From: Hyalella azteca
Taxonomy: Eukaryota > Arthropoda > Malacostraca > Amphipoda > Hyalellidae
Direction of reading: 5' to 3'
DNA: 64,000 nucleotides
Assembly (NCBI RefSeq): GCF_000764305.2
Contig: NW_025934840.1
Span: 62,001-126,000 of the forward strand
The position numbers and the translations under genes were made by a program. Position 1 is the stretch's first letter. The number at the start of each line of letters is the position of its first letter. The notes under the pieces are model-generated. The model was not told the DNA's origin and did not search any database. It was given only the letters and a program-made list of their open reading frames with translations. This document shows, in pieces, positions 21,938 through 34,240 of the stretch.

Positions 21938-23277
21938 TCAACTGTTGTCGTTGAATGCTACTTGATGAGAGGTACTTTCAGCCAACTCCTCTGTTTCTTT
22001 AAATCGATCTTGCCACTCATTTTCACCTTCATACGATACTTCAGGAATAGAAGCTAAAATACGTGAATTTTTCCGGGCGCGAGTCGGGCTGAATGAGTTC
22101 AATGTGCACTTTGTATTCTTTGCCTCATTTTTATGAACAGATACAGGTAGGCTCACTGACGATGAGCTTGTAAGTCTAGTAGAAACGAGCGCTCCAGGTC
22201 GCTGCCTATTCTGGAAACTGGGAACCAAAGGGGAGTTTGAAGAAAATTTACGATGTCCAGATTTAGCATTAACCTGAGACGCCACTACTGGAGTTCTGTC
22301 CTCGTAAAGTAAATAAGTTGAATGCTCTCCAGTAGTTCTCGCAGGCGTTGAGCCAATTGGTTGGTGAAGAGCGGGTTGCCCTTGCATGATGGAACCGTAA
22401 GATGGTGATGGAACTCCAAGCAAAGAAGTTGTGGACGCTTCGCTGAACGTGGGATCTCTTCCTTGGATCCCGTTTTGCGTTCCATCCGATGTCGGCTGCT
22501 GCTCATTAGGCATTCGTTTAAGCTTTTGTGATCGCATCCAACGCTCATGGAAAGCTCTTTTTATTTTAGCTTGGATTTGATTTACGAGCTTCATGTTCAT
22601 CAACATTAAAATGAATGGAGCGGCTGCCAGGACGACAGCCCAGAACGTTAGAGTTACTGTCCAGTAATGTGCTGCAAGGAATACAAGAGCTTTATACATT
22701 CAAGTTTTGATAAAATTCAAACCGGTAAAACAATAACATTTAAAGTTTTTTCATTATTATTTCATGCACAAGGCAACAGATAATTACCAATTTTCAACTG
22801 AGAAATAAAGCTAGGACAAAGAAATTGGTTCGATAAGATAAATTTGTGCCTATAAAGTAGACTTGTATTAAGTAGTAATGCATGAGATCTGCTATATGCT
22901 AGCGAAATAATTACTTGTTAGTATAAAATTCTAGGCGAGCAAATAAGTGACGAGAGCGCATAACCCATTGACATAAAAGGTTAATTTGTATGTATTGTGT
23001 GAATATTTCATGCTCAGTTGAGTCAATTACAAGGTCCAGATAGATGATAAAATAACTGGTATCCTCTTCTTGCATTGAAACAGGCTATTAATAATAAATA
23101 ATTGCGTGGCACTGACTTTAATCGGAACTTTAGAATTTATTATTGTACATACGTAATACCAGCAATGTTGGTCAACTCACTGCGAGTGTGGTATGCGAGG
23201 TAAGAGCCCATAGCTATGGCTCCGCCCCAAGAAATAACCGTGAATATGATTATCATAATCAATCTTGAGCGCTGCAT
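21938..23277 (-). CDS. Two-helix membrane protein, family member 5 (two exons)
   Basis: Exon 1 is 23277..23181 (ATG, 32 codons plus one base, donor GTGAGT). Exon 2 is 22671..21938 after the acceptor TATTCCTTGCAG; the intron is phase 1 and the product about 276 residues. The ATG at 22699 is intronic. Helix 1 is about 6-24 (LIMIIIFTVISWGGAIAMG). Helix 2 is about 35-57 (WTVTLTFWAVVLAAAPFILM). Next comes NMKLVNQIQAKIKRAF, which matches RLDLLALIQDKIDAV in the gene at 17565, and a Ser-rich polar tail. CCGCAG lies 13 bases before the ATG, again suggesting a 5' untranslated exon. Architecture and phase tie it to the other four genes, although overall sequence similarity is low. Confidence 0.7.
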
Positions 23278-23299
23278 GGTGGGATGACACTGCGGAAAA

Positions 23300-25251
23300 A
23301 AATTCATCAATTAGCATACTATATAGGCTTTCTATTTATTGTGCTACTGTCGCTATAGATTCCATCCCTGGAGCTCGCTTTGAGCTGGTAATGCTAATGT
23401 TTTGAAGAATCTTGGCATAACCTAAAATAAACCAACGTTTCATCGCTGATTCTTATGCGCACAATAAAATGATAGAATACCCCTTGTTGGATTCAGTGGA
23501 CTAACGTTTCCTAAGCGTATTGGGATCCTGAACAGGAACGGTTTACGACTACAAGTAAAACACATTGTCGGCTAATTTGAAGCTTTGTTAGCCTTTTATT
23601 CAACTCAGTGCATTTAAAATGAGAGCATTGAGAAAATTCACATTTTAAATTAAATTGTGGGCCGCTGGAATGCTATGAGTTCCGTGCGGCAACTGCTGCA
23701 AAGTGCAAACCAACACCATTGACAGATAACTACAAATCTTTCACGAACCCGAAATTATTTGCCGTCAACAGATTAGGTATCAATGCTCCAAACAGTTTTA
23801 CTTTCGAATCAAAAAAAGAATTCATCGTCAAAATTTTATCAGCGCTAAAACTTGGGGGTTTGGTAGAGTACCATGAACTTCAACCTTTAAATATTTCGAG
23901 ATTGGATTGAATGCTTCCCAACATGTCAAATCAAATCCAAGCTTCGAAACGAATATAGGCTAGATGGACTTTGGACTTTGAAATCAGTAGTAAGATGACC
24001 ACCAATGTCTCAATAAGCAGGACGTCATGCATGACAAATTTGGCATCGCATGCCAACAATAATTGAACTAAAATGGAATATTGCTTCCTTACCCCGTAGT
24101 ACCCACAGGAAAATAATATTGGCATAAACCAAGCAAACTTAACGGCGCCAAATAATGCACAGTTACGCATAGCACAGCGTTACACTGTAAACTTGCACAA
24201 ATTAACGAAAACACGGATAAGGAAAATTTTTACCACAACACGAAAAGTGCCAGGGTGTTTACCTAAAGAGATTTTCCGTTTTATTTAGTCTTATTTTCCA
24301 AAGTAAAACTAAAAACTACCCGTACAACTCTTCATCCAACTTGATGGGTTCCAATTCCAGTAGTTCATCACCTAGTGTAGTATAGAATTCCAGAACAATA
24401 AGCCAAACAGCACAATAACTCACGGTTTTCAATAATATTGGAAGCAATATTTTAAAGTTAAAATTAATTATAATAAAAATTTTTTCTGACAACTGATAGA
24501 AACTGCAAACTAAGGTCCATGTACGAACGATTAACCTGGAATGCAATGTTGCCAGATGACCTGAAGAAAACGTGGAATTTAACTTGACGAGTTTTGATTT
24601 ATACTGGCCACATGTGACAAAATTAACACGCTCCCTCACAGCGAGTTATGAGGCATAACTTTTATAAACTCTCTACCGCCGTATGTCACTCTCCGGGAAC
24701 ATAACTTTCAACTTAAATTGTACGTAAACTATTTAGTGTAGCAACCTGAGGGCGTTTGTACGCTACAGAGAACATTTTAAGGTTGTCGTACGTGGCGGCA
24801 ACCATCAGTGCAAGCCATCTTGGCTCACATGGAACGTATCCTTTTTGGGAAGGAGGTTTGTGACAATATTGCTCCGGTTACTTATGTCAGGCGGTAATGC
24901 GGTATAGCATATAGGGTTAGAATTGGAATGAACGTTACCAAGTATTGCTGGCACCAATGTTTTTTATAGGTATTCATTTTGGGTTCATAGATGTTTACGA
25001 GGAAGCTTCTTTTCAATGATTTGTTTTAGTTGGCTGTGTTGTTATACCTTATCATTATGAAACCGTAGATGTGCTGATTCGATAGAATTATTAAGAAGAA
25101 TGTTATCAAATAAAATAATAAATCAAGTTGATGAAGTTCACAGGAATCACAAGACGCAGTATCCAGGATTCGTCCTGCAGACTTATATCATGACGTGTCA
25201 AGCAAATTCATTTTCCTCAAAAATGAATGAACTTTTCTTTGCGATGCAAAA
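23300..25251. other. Intergenic DNA, no supported gene
   Basis: Minus-strand frames of 79 and 107 codons (24170..23931 and 24639..24316) have no recognisable domain. The second ends in a gene-like acidic tail (LGDELLELEPIKLDEELYG), so a terminal exon cannot be excluded. Confidence 0.4.
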
Positions 25252-26253
25252 ATGATGTTCTTTTGTGTTAAAAAAGTTCCTGAAGAAATTCGATTCATCA
25301 TTGGAAAAGTGTGCATAATTTTTTCCATAGTTATCTTAATTGGAACATTATTGATGTTTTTCTAATTTACTTACGAAGTGAGATCGAAAATAGCTTTTGT
25401 GTTCATCCAGCAGCTTAATTTGGACAAAATCATCGGCGCATGCTTTCTTTCGTCATTGATCATTCAAAGTTTCCAGATATGGACTCATGATTACTTGCAG
25501 TGCTACTTTAACCGCTATGTTCTCAATGGACTTCTAGTGCGCAGTGCTGTCTTCTTTTCCAAAGTGGATGCACTTCATGCCCTGATACTGATCCTCTTGG
25601 CTCCTGGCATTCTGTTTCTCGACTCGAAAAACGCCAAACTCAAGCACGACTTGCTTGACAATTACACCATATCCTAAATGAGAGACTACCTTAAGAACGG
25701 GGACTCGATGAAACTCATTGACTAGCTCCAACAAGAGTACTAATGTTGTGGTTCTATGCAATATCAAGATTGGCCTGTCTTTCTTCGATGGGAAATCGCC
25801 TAGGAGGTTTAAGAAGTGCCTTGGTCGTGCTGTAACCCTGTTAGTGAAGTACCGTGCTTGTTTTAAAACATTTCTGCGTACTCCAATGGCGTAAATAAGA
25901 CCCACGTGGCCGGTATAAACAATCTTCAGAAAGCAATTTTCCAGGAAGGCTGTTCGCTGGTAATGGCCAAGAGAACTTTTGAACTAATGGTCATTGCAGT
26001 GCAGTTCATAGCATGTCTCGGTTTCATGCAGGGAGTTCGAGCAATTTTGAATGTTTTCTTCTGTTCATCTGTTGGAAACATTTTGTGGAGTCCTGAACCT
26101 CTCACCTCAACTCCTGCTTGGGTCTTTAGTTGGGGAGGAACGGCTTCTGTTCTCCCTGATTTTGAGCTCATCCAAAAACTTGGGCAAGACCGTGTGCCGA
26201 GGAAGATCCCAAAGGCGCCCAAGCCTGGAAAATATTACATGAAAGATTCTTAA
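25252..26253 (+). pseudogene. Peripherin/ROM1-like tetraspanin, intronless frame with seven stops
   Basis: One frame from ATG 25252 to TAA 26253 (333 codons, close to the roughly 346 of peripherin-2) reads as a photoreceptor-type tetraspanin. It shows a hydrophobic helix 1 (VCIIFSIVILIGTLLMFF), further hydrophobic segments (about 25420-25620), then LQQEY-x-CCGSMQYQDW, VPWSCCNPVSEVPC, FQEGC and a final helix (ELMVIAVQFIACLGFMQG). CCG, SCCNP, PC and GC are the hallmark cysteines of the large extracellular loop in the RDS/ROM1 subgroup. The frame is interrupted at 25363, 25675, 25723, 25741, 25801, 25810 and 25864 by TAA or TAG only. There is no frameshift in 1 kb. Lack of introns suggests a retrocopy, but no poly(A) tract or target duplication was found. 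Confidence 0.75.
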
Positions 26254-27640
26254 GAAGAAGCTGACCTGAGGAAGCAGAGAAACAAAGAGCTGAAAAGCAT
26301 CGCTGCCTAGGCAGCGAAGTCTTGAAGGAAACTTCAGCGAAGTCTTTAGTTTCGAAGTCTTGGAGACTAGTGATAACATTATTTAGTTATGTTAATTAAG
26401 TATTACAATGTTGAAGACTCTTACCAAAAAGCAAGCGCATTTATGCCTTTTGATTTATTGGTCATAAATCACTCCTTTTACATGGATTGTATTGCGCTAA
26501 TAAATCTGCTTCGGATCAAAACATTTCTCTTCGTGTAACAATCGACTGAAAGTGGAAACATTCTTCACTTTCTTTGGTGATACTAAGCTCAATTTTCCAG
26601 GCTAGTAAACTAAATGAAATTTTACTCAATAGTGTTCATTTATTGCTACAATATCTCCAGCAACATCTGGTGATTGAGATTGCGCCATCTGCTGTGAGAA
26701 AATTTCAACTGATAGATCAAAGAAAGCGAGACCAATTCGTGGAACGACGCAGCTGCAAAAATTTCTACTAGTAATTAAGTTACCTCATCTGTTATAGGAG
26801 AAATTCAAAAGTTAACATTTTCTCGTAGAACTGTTGAGCAGCTAGCAAATGGTGCTCTTTGAATCAACGTAATGTAATTGTGTGTGCGTACAAAAAAATT
26901 GACATTTCAAAGCGCTTTATATTAAAGTATAGGAACTTTGTGTATATCCATTAAATTATCTTATCAAATATATAGTACAATTTTGAGAGAGTTCATTTGT
27001 CCCTATCAAGGAGTTGCCTCTATACCCGCATTCCACGAGACGATGCGGTCACCACAGTTACTGTGAACGAATGATACTAATGAAAATTGATGAGCCAATG
27101 AAGAAAATTACATCGGTGACAATAGTGAGGATTATAAACGACCGCGTCGCTGTTGGAGAGAAATGTTTCGCGCAACTCTTGCCCCATTGCTTGTATGACT
27201 TCTGGACTGTGTGTGAAATTCTAATTAATTTCAGGTTGCAAATATTTTTTTAAGTCTACAACGATAATTGATACGGAGGTACAATGGCACATCGCATACT
27301 TTACAGCTTTTTCGTTCGGGGAAAGAATTTTCTAATCAAATAAATATTATGGCTACAGTTTTTTTTCGTATAATTGATTCGTGTTTTGAATAAATTTACA
27401 TTTTATTGTTGGTGGATGAAGCGATTTCATATTTGATTTGCAGTAATTTTAAAAATATTCAATATTAATCGAAGAGTTAATTCAAGAGAATGACGAGCGA
27501 AAATTATTGAATGATCTGTTAATCATGCCCCTAACGATTCCTTCGATTAAAAAATTAACAGGTCAATGCGAGATAATGAACAAGAATCCATGGCATACGC
27601 AAAAAGTAAAGATGACGAGCTCTAGACGGAGACATAATTC
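26254..27640. other. Intergenic DNA, no feature seen
   Basis: AT-rich with short chance frames only. AATAAATC at about 26497 could serve the preceding tetraspanin-like sequence. Confidence 0.4.
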
Positions 27641-27644
27641 GTGT

Positions 27645-27835
27645 TTTTAGCGCATTTTCTCGGTTATGGGAAAAAACGCTATTGTGCTCTTCATGTCCGT
27701 CCGTCCGTCCGTCCGTGACTTCACGGCCTGATCGAGTGGGAAGTTGGTTTGTTTCTTTGGACGGACGGCGGACGAGAAAATGTGCTCTCTGTCACGCACT
27801 TCAGTGAGTACTGATCTAATTTTCTTAGTCCTTGA
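27645..27835 (+). mobile_element. GACA-hairpin element, copy 4
   Basis: It runs from TTTTTAGCGCATTTTCTCGG through TTCATGTCCGTCCGTCCGTC to GACGAGAAAATGTGCTCTCT and CACTTCAGTGAGTACTGA. An extra segment (about 27722-27762) sits between the microsatellite and the right arm. Confidence 0.75.
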
Positions 27836-27880
27836 GAGGATAAGGGCTCAGATTAGCCGTCATGAGATTCTATCAGCCAT

Positions 27881-28295
27881 GTTTGAACTAGTTAGTATAA
27901 GGTTGACCCATGAGAAGCTCATTTTTGCGGATGTAGTTTGTTGTTCGCCTGTGACGTCACTGATCTCAGTGACGTCACAGGCATTAACCAATCACCGTAA
28001 TGCGATCAAACCAGTCAACCAATCAGTCATGGGAATAACGGGATTGTTTGTTTCTCGACCCCAGTGACGTATCAAGAAAGATGAACTGAAAGAAGGAAAT
28101 CCTCGTGGGCCAACCATATATAGTTCAACCATGCTATCAGCAATAGTCGACCAAGCATGGTTGAACCATGGATTCTCGATCTCAGTGACGTATCAAGAAA
28201 GATGAACTGAAAGAAGGAAATCCTCATGGGTCAACCTTATATACTTCAACCATGATCAGCAACAGTCGACCAAGCATGGTTGTACCATGGATCCA
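27881..28295. mobile_element. Foldback element with CATGGTTGAACTA ends, copy 1
   Basis: The left end CATGTTTGAACTAG...AAGGTTGACCCA is inverted at CCATATATAGTTCAACCATG (about 28112-28131). A second, partial unit with the same right end follows (28150-28295), joined by AGCAATAGTCGACCAAGCATGG. It contains the palindrome at 27948-27981. Copy 2 is at 42239-42650. No coding capacity. Confidence 0.75.
27948..27981. repeat. Perfect 16-bp-arm palindrome with two CRE-like sites
   Basis: CCTGTGACGTCACTGA and its exact reverse complement are separated by two bases. Each arm contains TGACGTCA, the full cAMP-response-element octamer bound by CREB/ATF factors in animals. Whether it is bound is unknown. The second element copy keeps it at 42306-42337. 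Confidence 0.85.
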
Positions 28296-31200
28296 AAAAC
28301 GTGTGCTGACTGGCCGGGTCACTGGGGTTCCTTGTAACGGGTCTCCGTGTCGCCCAAACTTGGTCCTCGCGATTTGGCCTCTCAGCCACCTGTCATGCAG
28401 GTTATTTTTATCAAGAACTTTCGTCATCAGCAGTACAATATGAGAATTACATTAGTACACAAGTATTTACATTAAATGTTTCAGGCAATAAGTATTTATT
28501 ATAATGTAAGAAAAGTACAATAATTTTCAGACGGAACCCATGCTTAAGTACCGCGTATAGTTCATAGCTTCACACAAGCTGGAAATCATTGGCAGATGGT
28601 GTTTACGTTACTTCGACATCGATCATTAATTTATCATTCCATTCTTGTGCTAGTAGAGGTTTATGATAGTAGCATTGGTCATGATTTGGTGACAATTTTT
28701 CATGCCTGAGCAGACGATTTGTGATTAGGTGGGTAGCAGCAAAGGGAAATCTTGAACTAAATGGGAAACTATGCCTTCTACGTCGACGCAGGTCGTAGTC
28801 TCGCACTAGTAGAGCGCGCACGGCGGACGGCGCAGTCGCAGACTCGCAGTGTTCAGACAGACGTGCTCCTAGGTGGATGTGTGTGCTAACGGACGCCTTG
28901 CTAGCGTGACTTGCCGTGGTGTAATGAATACGCCTAATTTACGTCTTCAAGTATTGCAGTGTGGCAGTAATGACTGAAATATTTATAAATCCTCATGTTC
29001 GTATTGTTTAGAAATTCAGTGCAAATGAGCGTAAACTGTAATTAGGGCGATTTAGTTTAAGAATCGCGCATGCGGTTCTATGCTTACTGGGCTCCCAGAG
29101 TTATTTAGGCACATCACTGCTCATCCGAAGCTTCTGATGTCGAGAACGTGATCACACAAAGAAGCCGTTGTCCGCCGCCAGATTGTTTAGTATTTATGCT
29201 ACTATAATGCTAGTATTCGTTTTTGCAATAATACAAATTATTAAAAACTTTCCCCAAAATTACTACTGAAATTGGTACATGTCCTTGTAAACGCATTTAG
29301 TCATAAACTTGATTAATGATATTGTGTTCCTCTCTAACTCAAATATTGGCTTTTAATGTTGGTCAAATGGTAATATTTAGGTAAAGAATTGTCACTGTGA
29401 CCAATCTTGACTAAAAAGGAACTATGTTGCTCAATTTTCTAATGAGAGCAAAGAATTTCGGAAACTTTGAGGAGAAATTGAAATCATTGTCTTTGGTTCT
29501 GTTTTGCCAGTATATATACTTGCGAATAACATGCGTTTTCGTAGTTCGGTCAAGACAGTTAGTGAATGTATTTACAGTATGTTGAAGATAGGACAAGAAA
29601 GCTCAAGATTGTTCGATGAATATTGTTCGTTATGTTTACCCTAGTAAGGCAGTGGGCCAGAAACAAGCTATAATTTGAGGCTTCAACTAAGAAATCCCCA
29701 CATGCCACATCCAATTCAAGTCTTGGATGATTATCATCGTCTCCTAATATTACGCGCTGTGTTACTTTGTTTAATATGGAATCAATTATCTAATTTGATA
29801 GAATTCTTTCCTTGGTTTGGTGATTCCATCCTATTCCTCTATGAACAACTGAAATATTTTCAGCCAGACTTCGACTGAAGTCTCAGATTTTCTTTTTCGG
29901 ACTAAATTACAACTAAATTATTTTTTCGTATGTCATTTGTTCCCGTGGGTGTGCGTTAGCTGAATGCAAATAAATTTTCTCGTTACGATATGTGAAATTG
30001 TATTTTGTCTAGGCAATTAGTTAATATGTCTTCGGCAATTAGTTAATATGTCTTCGTGCAATTAGGGTTTGTTTTATAATTTTTCACAGTAAAGTTAGTT
30101 CTTTCGTCTTTTCTGCTGTGCTATACACAGCAATACCTGGGTTGCGGAAGTATAGTACGTTTCAGTTCACCAGATGGAAATTGACATTTTCTGAGACAGA
30201 CTCGGAAGTAATCGCTCAGAGTTGAGCTGACTCGGGAACGCCCAACTTTGGGTGTATTCCTCCGAAAAAAGGAAGATAACTACACCTTAGACTTCCATTT
30301 TTATCATTGCCCTTAAAGGATCATTCCTTGAACCCTTTTATTTATCTAGCAGAATAGTATTCGACTCTCGTTATCGCTGTGCTTTGTGTTCTTTCTTATT
30401 TCTTGCCGTTTTCTCATAGCCTTACTGTTCGGACTCTGGGGCACTTTTTTTTACAATCCTCTTTGTTATATTTTGATCGAATCCTTCAGTCGTTTGTGAT
30501 CAATTGCTATATTATTATCTTTTTCTTTGTCAAATCTATGAAACTTTGTATTTGAGTGTGAGAGTTTCATGCATTTAGTCCCTTCCTGTTATTGTTTTTC
30601 CTTTTTAAGATAAGACAGAAAATTGAAGGTTTCGTTCATTTAGTTATACGTCAAGTTACTACCGGAAATGCCTGTGGAAAGAAGTGATGTAGTTGAAAAC
30701 ACGTGCTTCTTGTTCATCATCTTCTGGCGACTGGTGAATCGTGACTGTCCATTTTAATGAATTCTGTGAAGTGTTGTCAAAAGTGCAAGACACTCTTCAT
30801 CATCAGGCATTTGCTTGTTGTTATTTTTTTAGAAATGGCTAGAGTTTCCGTTGGACGAAATAATTTAATGGATTTTAACGGAATGGAACTTCTGGGTTTA
30901 TAAAACTGAGGAATTAACATGCCTTCGCTCGAAGTGAAATTTTGCAACCGTATCACGCAACATCATTTTGGTCAATTGTGTACGTGTGTGCTAGAGAAAA
31001 TTTTTCGAATTTATACCTGAATTTCTTGCGCTTCTTATACTTGTTCCAAATAGCAGTTTTTTTCTGCGAGTATATGCAGGCAGGAATTCAACTGCAGAGC
31101 GCATTCCGGTGCTTATTTCTGCCGTTCGCTACCTGAATATTATTTTTTACTCAACCTCGTGTTTGATGGTCAAACAGGTTCTCAGGATGCCTCCTGGCCA

Positions 31201-31800
31201 CCTCTTGTGCAGCTCACTGGGTAGTTAACATTTTTGTTCCGTTCCGACATAACCTTCTTTCGTCATTGTTTTTTTACGATCTTGTGATACTCTTATAAGA
31301 AGTTGTTGAGGTCGCAACGTGACGCTTGAATGCTCTTAATTCTCTTATATGGCCTACATACTCTTTTTAAATGTTATGCATGACTGAATCGAATTCCGAT
31401 TTCCGAATTCCTCAGGTTAGCGCAACCGAATGTATTCGAGAACTTTTGAGGGAACATTCGATCAGTTTTCTTAATCCTATACTCCTGATGACCTTGTGCT
31501 TTTTCATTCGGCTATATTTGTAGTATTCCTGTGGGACTCGCAAATCCGTACTTTCTTTTGACTGCACGTACGTTGCTTTCGGTGTTCACACTTCCATTAC
31601 TCGATCACGGGAAGTGATAAACTTAAACAGCTCGTTTAGTATGTAGAGTTTGGAAAATTTGTTTGTTTAATTTTGGAAATTTGTTAGTAGAGTTAGGGAA
31701 ATTTGGGAATAAGTGAATGCGACTCTGAATGCAAAGAACTGAATATATTCATGAATGGATAAAGTGATTACCTACTGAACGTACGTACAACGGAATGAGT
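28296..31800. other. Gene-free stretch
   Basis: Only short frames without recognisable domains are present (for example 29675-29878 and 30942-31136). A small direct repeat (GGCAATTAGTTAATATGTCTTCG, twice) lies at about 30010-30060. No repeat array is seen. Confidence 0.45.
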
Positions 31801-31841
31801 AAGTGTGGGGGTGGCGCTATATCTGGGCTACAGAGCAGGTG

Positions 31842-31992
31842 CACCGCACGCTGCACCGCACACGCTGCACCGCACGCTGCACCGCACGCTGCACCGCACG
31901 CTGCACCGCACGCTGCACCGCACGCTGCACCGCACGCTGCACCGCTCACGCTGCACCGCACGCTGCACCGCACGCTGCACCGCACGCTGCGC
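31842..31992. repeat. 12-bp GC-rich tandem repeat, TGCACCGCACGC
   Basis: About 12 copies of a unit of exactly four codons, so all six frames stay open and give spurious Ala-Pro-His, Arg-Thr-Leu-His or Cys-Gly-Ala-Ala repeat proteins. Its high GC content contrasts with the AT-rich surroundings. Confidence 0.93.
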
Positions 31993-31999
31993 GCCATCC

Positions 32000-33870
32000 T
32001 CATGCTTGTGCAATCAATATTTCGTGCTGGAAAATTAGAAATAAATCAAAACAATGCACCAGTAACGTATCTAATGAATTAAACAGTGCTAGTGAAATGA
32101 TTACAGGGATGGATGGTTGAAGGCTCGGGCTTTATATGGAAATTATTCAAAGCGTACAGAAAGTACATCAGAATATCGTAATAGAGCCAGGTGTACGGAA
32201 TCCTGATTTATATGGGATTAAAGTTGCCGATCACGGTTAAACGTATAGCTAATGTTATGATCTAAGCTTTGCGGAATGTTCATGACGTATGAGAGATTTT
32301 TTGTGGATTTTCGTAATCATAATTATAAGTGAACTACAGATTATTGCCCGTTATGCCGTGCAATTCTGTTTTGTAGAGACGTTTGATATCACAAAATGAT
32401 TCTGTAATTATATTTAGGCTTCAACAACACAATTAAGCAAGCTAATTATAAAATGGCGTGTATGTAACTGGTTTAAGCCCCGTTAAAATAAACCGAAAAA
32501 GTTTTGCTATTATATATTGGTCGGGAAATGGGCGAGTTACAAGTTCTGTTCTGTCGTGTAGGCTCTAGCGGTAAATTTAGACATATATTTACTTCTAAGG
32601 GAGTCGTTCAAACTTTAACAACAAACTGGGCGCACGGTAGATTATCTTCTCTCGAGAAAATCTTGACGTGATGGTTTGTTGCTGTTTAAGCTTTAACGGC
32701 AAATTTAGACACATTTATAATTTTCAGGGAGGCTATCAAACTTTTGTAACAATCTGGTCGCACCGTATATCATTTTCTAGCGGAAAAATCTTGAGGCTAT
32801 CAAACTTTTATAACAATCTGGGAACAAGGTAAATTATTTTCTCGCGAGAATCTTTTAAATTGAAGAGGTGTTTTGTTGCTGTGTATATAGCTGCCCGGAG
32901 CGGGCTGGGGAGCTGAAGCGAAGGCCTGGACCGGTTGCTGCTAATATTGGAAGAACCACTTCCGCTGAGCGCCGCTGGTCCAGGAAGCTGGAACGTTTTT
33001 ATGGATCCGCTGGTAAATGTCGACGGTATATCGCGCAAGCTTCTAATGGTCTACGCGATGTCCGGTCAGGGGGAAAGATTCATGACTTAATATGTTGGTG
33101 TTAATTCATGAATTCGTTTACGCTCGGACATTCTCAGCGCTATTGAACCTTTCAAGCCTAGAGCTGTATCCTCGCGAATGGCTACTTGATCGCTTATTTA
33201 TCAACAAATACCTATATATAAAATAACTATAAAACTGCCCGATAAATCCTGCCAATCACGAACAAATAATTATAAATCAATATCATCGTGCGACAATCGC
33301 TACCATTGACGAGAACGCGTACTAAGGTCCGACGTTTTAGTGATCGAAATACTTTCTATTGTCCATATTCAGATGGCGCTGATGTGGAGGGAGAATTTCC
33401 ACTCATTGCGGGTAAAGAATGTTCCCTGAAGTAACTCGTCACATGCTTCATTTCGAAACATGTTGAATGTTCAAGAGTATACGAATCCAAGTTTTTAATT
33501 CAACATTTAAAAAAAGAATACTCATCGTACTATACGGTCTAATAATGCTGGCCCTCAAATGAGATTATTTTTAGTGCATTTAATCTTGAATTGCAGTATT
33601 ATGAATCGAAGCCTGGCTTGATCTGTAAACGGTAGATAATTAGCTACGAGTTGAAGCAGTAAATAAAAAAATTGATACCTTTCCAATGCAATTTTTGTTC
33701 TTCAGTTGAAAAGCGGCATTCGCGTACAGCCTTGGTAGAGTTTGCACATATATGAAGTTTTACAACCAACGTTACTCGTTTTTTGTTATTTATTTTATTA
33801 AATTCTTTATTTTTCAACACTAACACTTTTAACAGGTGTGTGTACACACTTTTAACAGGTGTGTACACAT
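32000..33870. other. Gene-free stretch with a repeated motif
   Basis: Segments at about 32560, 32690 and 32790 share GCTCTAGCGGTAAATTTAGAC / CTTTAACGGCAAATTTAGACA, TCAAACTTTTRTAACAATCTGG and TAxATxATTTTCTxGCGxGAAAATCTT, giving a diverged unit of about 125 bp. A GC-richer patch (32890-33075) has an open frame on each strand without a recognised domain. Confidence 0.45.
33828..33868. repeat. Short direct repeat CACTTTTAACAGGTGTGT
   Basis: Two adjacent copies of ACACTTTTAACAGGTGTGT. Confidence 0.7.
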
Positions 33871-33884
33871 CTAAAATTTGCAAA

Positions 33885-34240
33885 CTGTATTTAACAACAC
33901 TTTCATCAAACTTGTTGGGTCAAACTGTATTTAACAACACTTACTACATCAAACTTGTTGGGTCAAACTGTATTTAACAACACTTTCATCAAACTTGTTG
34001 GGTCAAACTGTATTTAACAATACTTTCATCAAACTTGTTGGGTCAAACTGTATTTGACAACACTTTCATCAAACTTGTTGGGTCAAACTGTATTTAACAA
34101 AACACTTTCATCAAACTTGTTGGGTCAAACTGTATTTAACGACACTTTCATCAAACTTGTTGGGTCAAACTGTATTCAACAACACTATCATCAAACTTGT
34201 TGGGACAAACTGTACTATTTAACAACACTTACATCAAACC
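33885..34240. repeat. 40-bp minisatellite, nine copies
   Basis: The unit is CACTTTCATCAAACTTGTTG + GGTCAAACTGTATTTAACAA. Small indels occur between copies. No function seen. Confidence 0.92.

Noticed and set aside
24316..24639. 107-codon minus-strand frame with an acidic C-terminus
   Set aside because: No recognisable domain, no paired exon and no clear splice signals; kept only as a note in the intergenic entry.
25534..25905. 123-codon minus-strand frame overlapping the tetraspanin-like sequence
   Set aside because: It is the antisense of a recognisable tetraspanin; its openness is a by-product of the absence of the relevant codons on the plus strand.
31749..32120. Five overlapping open frames on both strands encoding Ala/Cys/His/Arg repeats
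   Set aside because: They are produced by a 12-bp tandem repeat whose length is a multiple of three; there is no start context, conservation or flanking exon signal.
32868..33104. GC-richer open frames on both strands
   Set aside because: No domain recognised and no second exon or paralogue found; may be an unrecognised repeat fragment.
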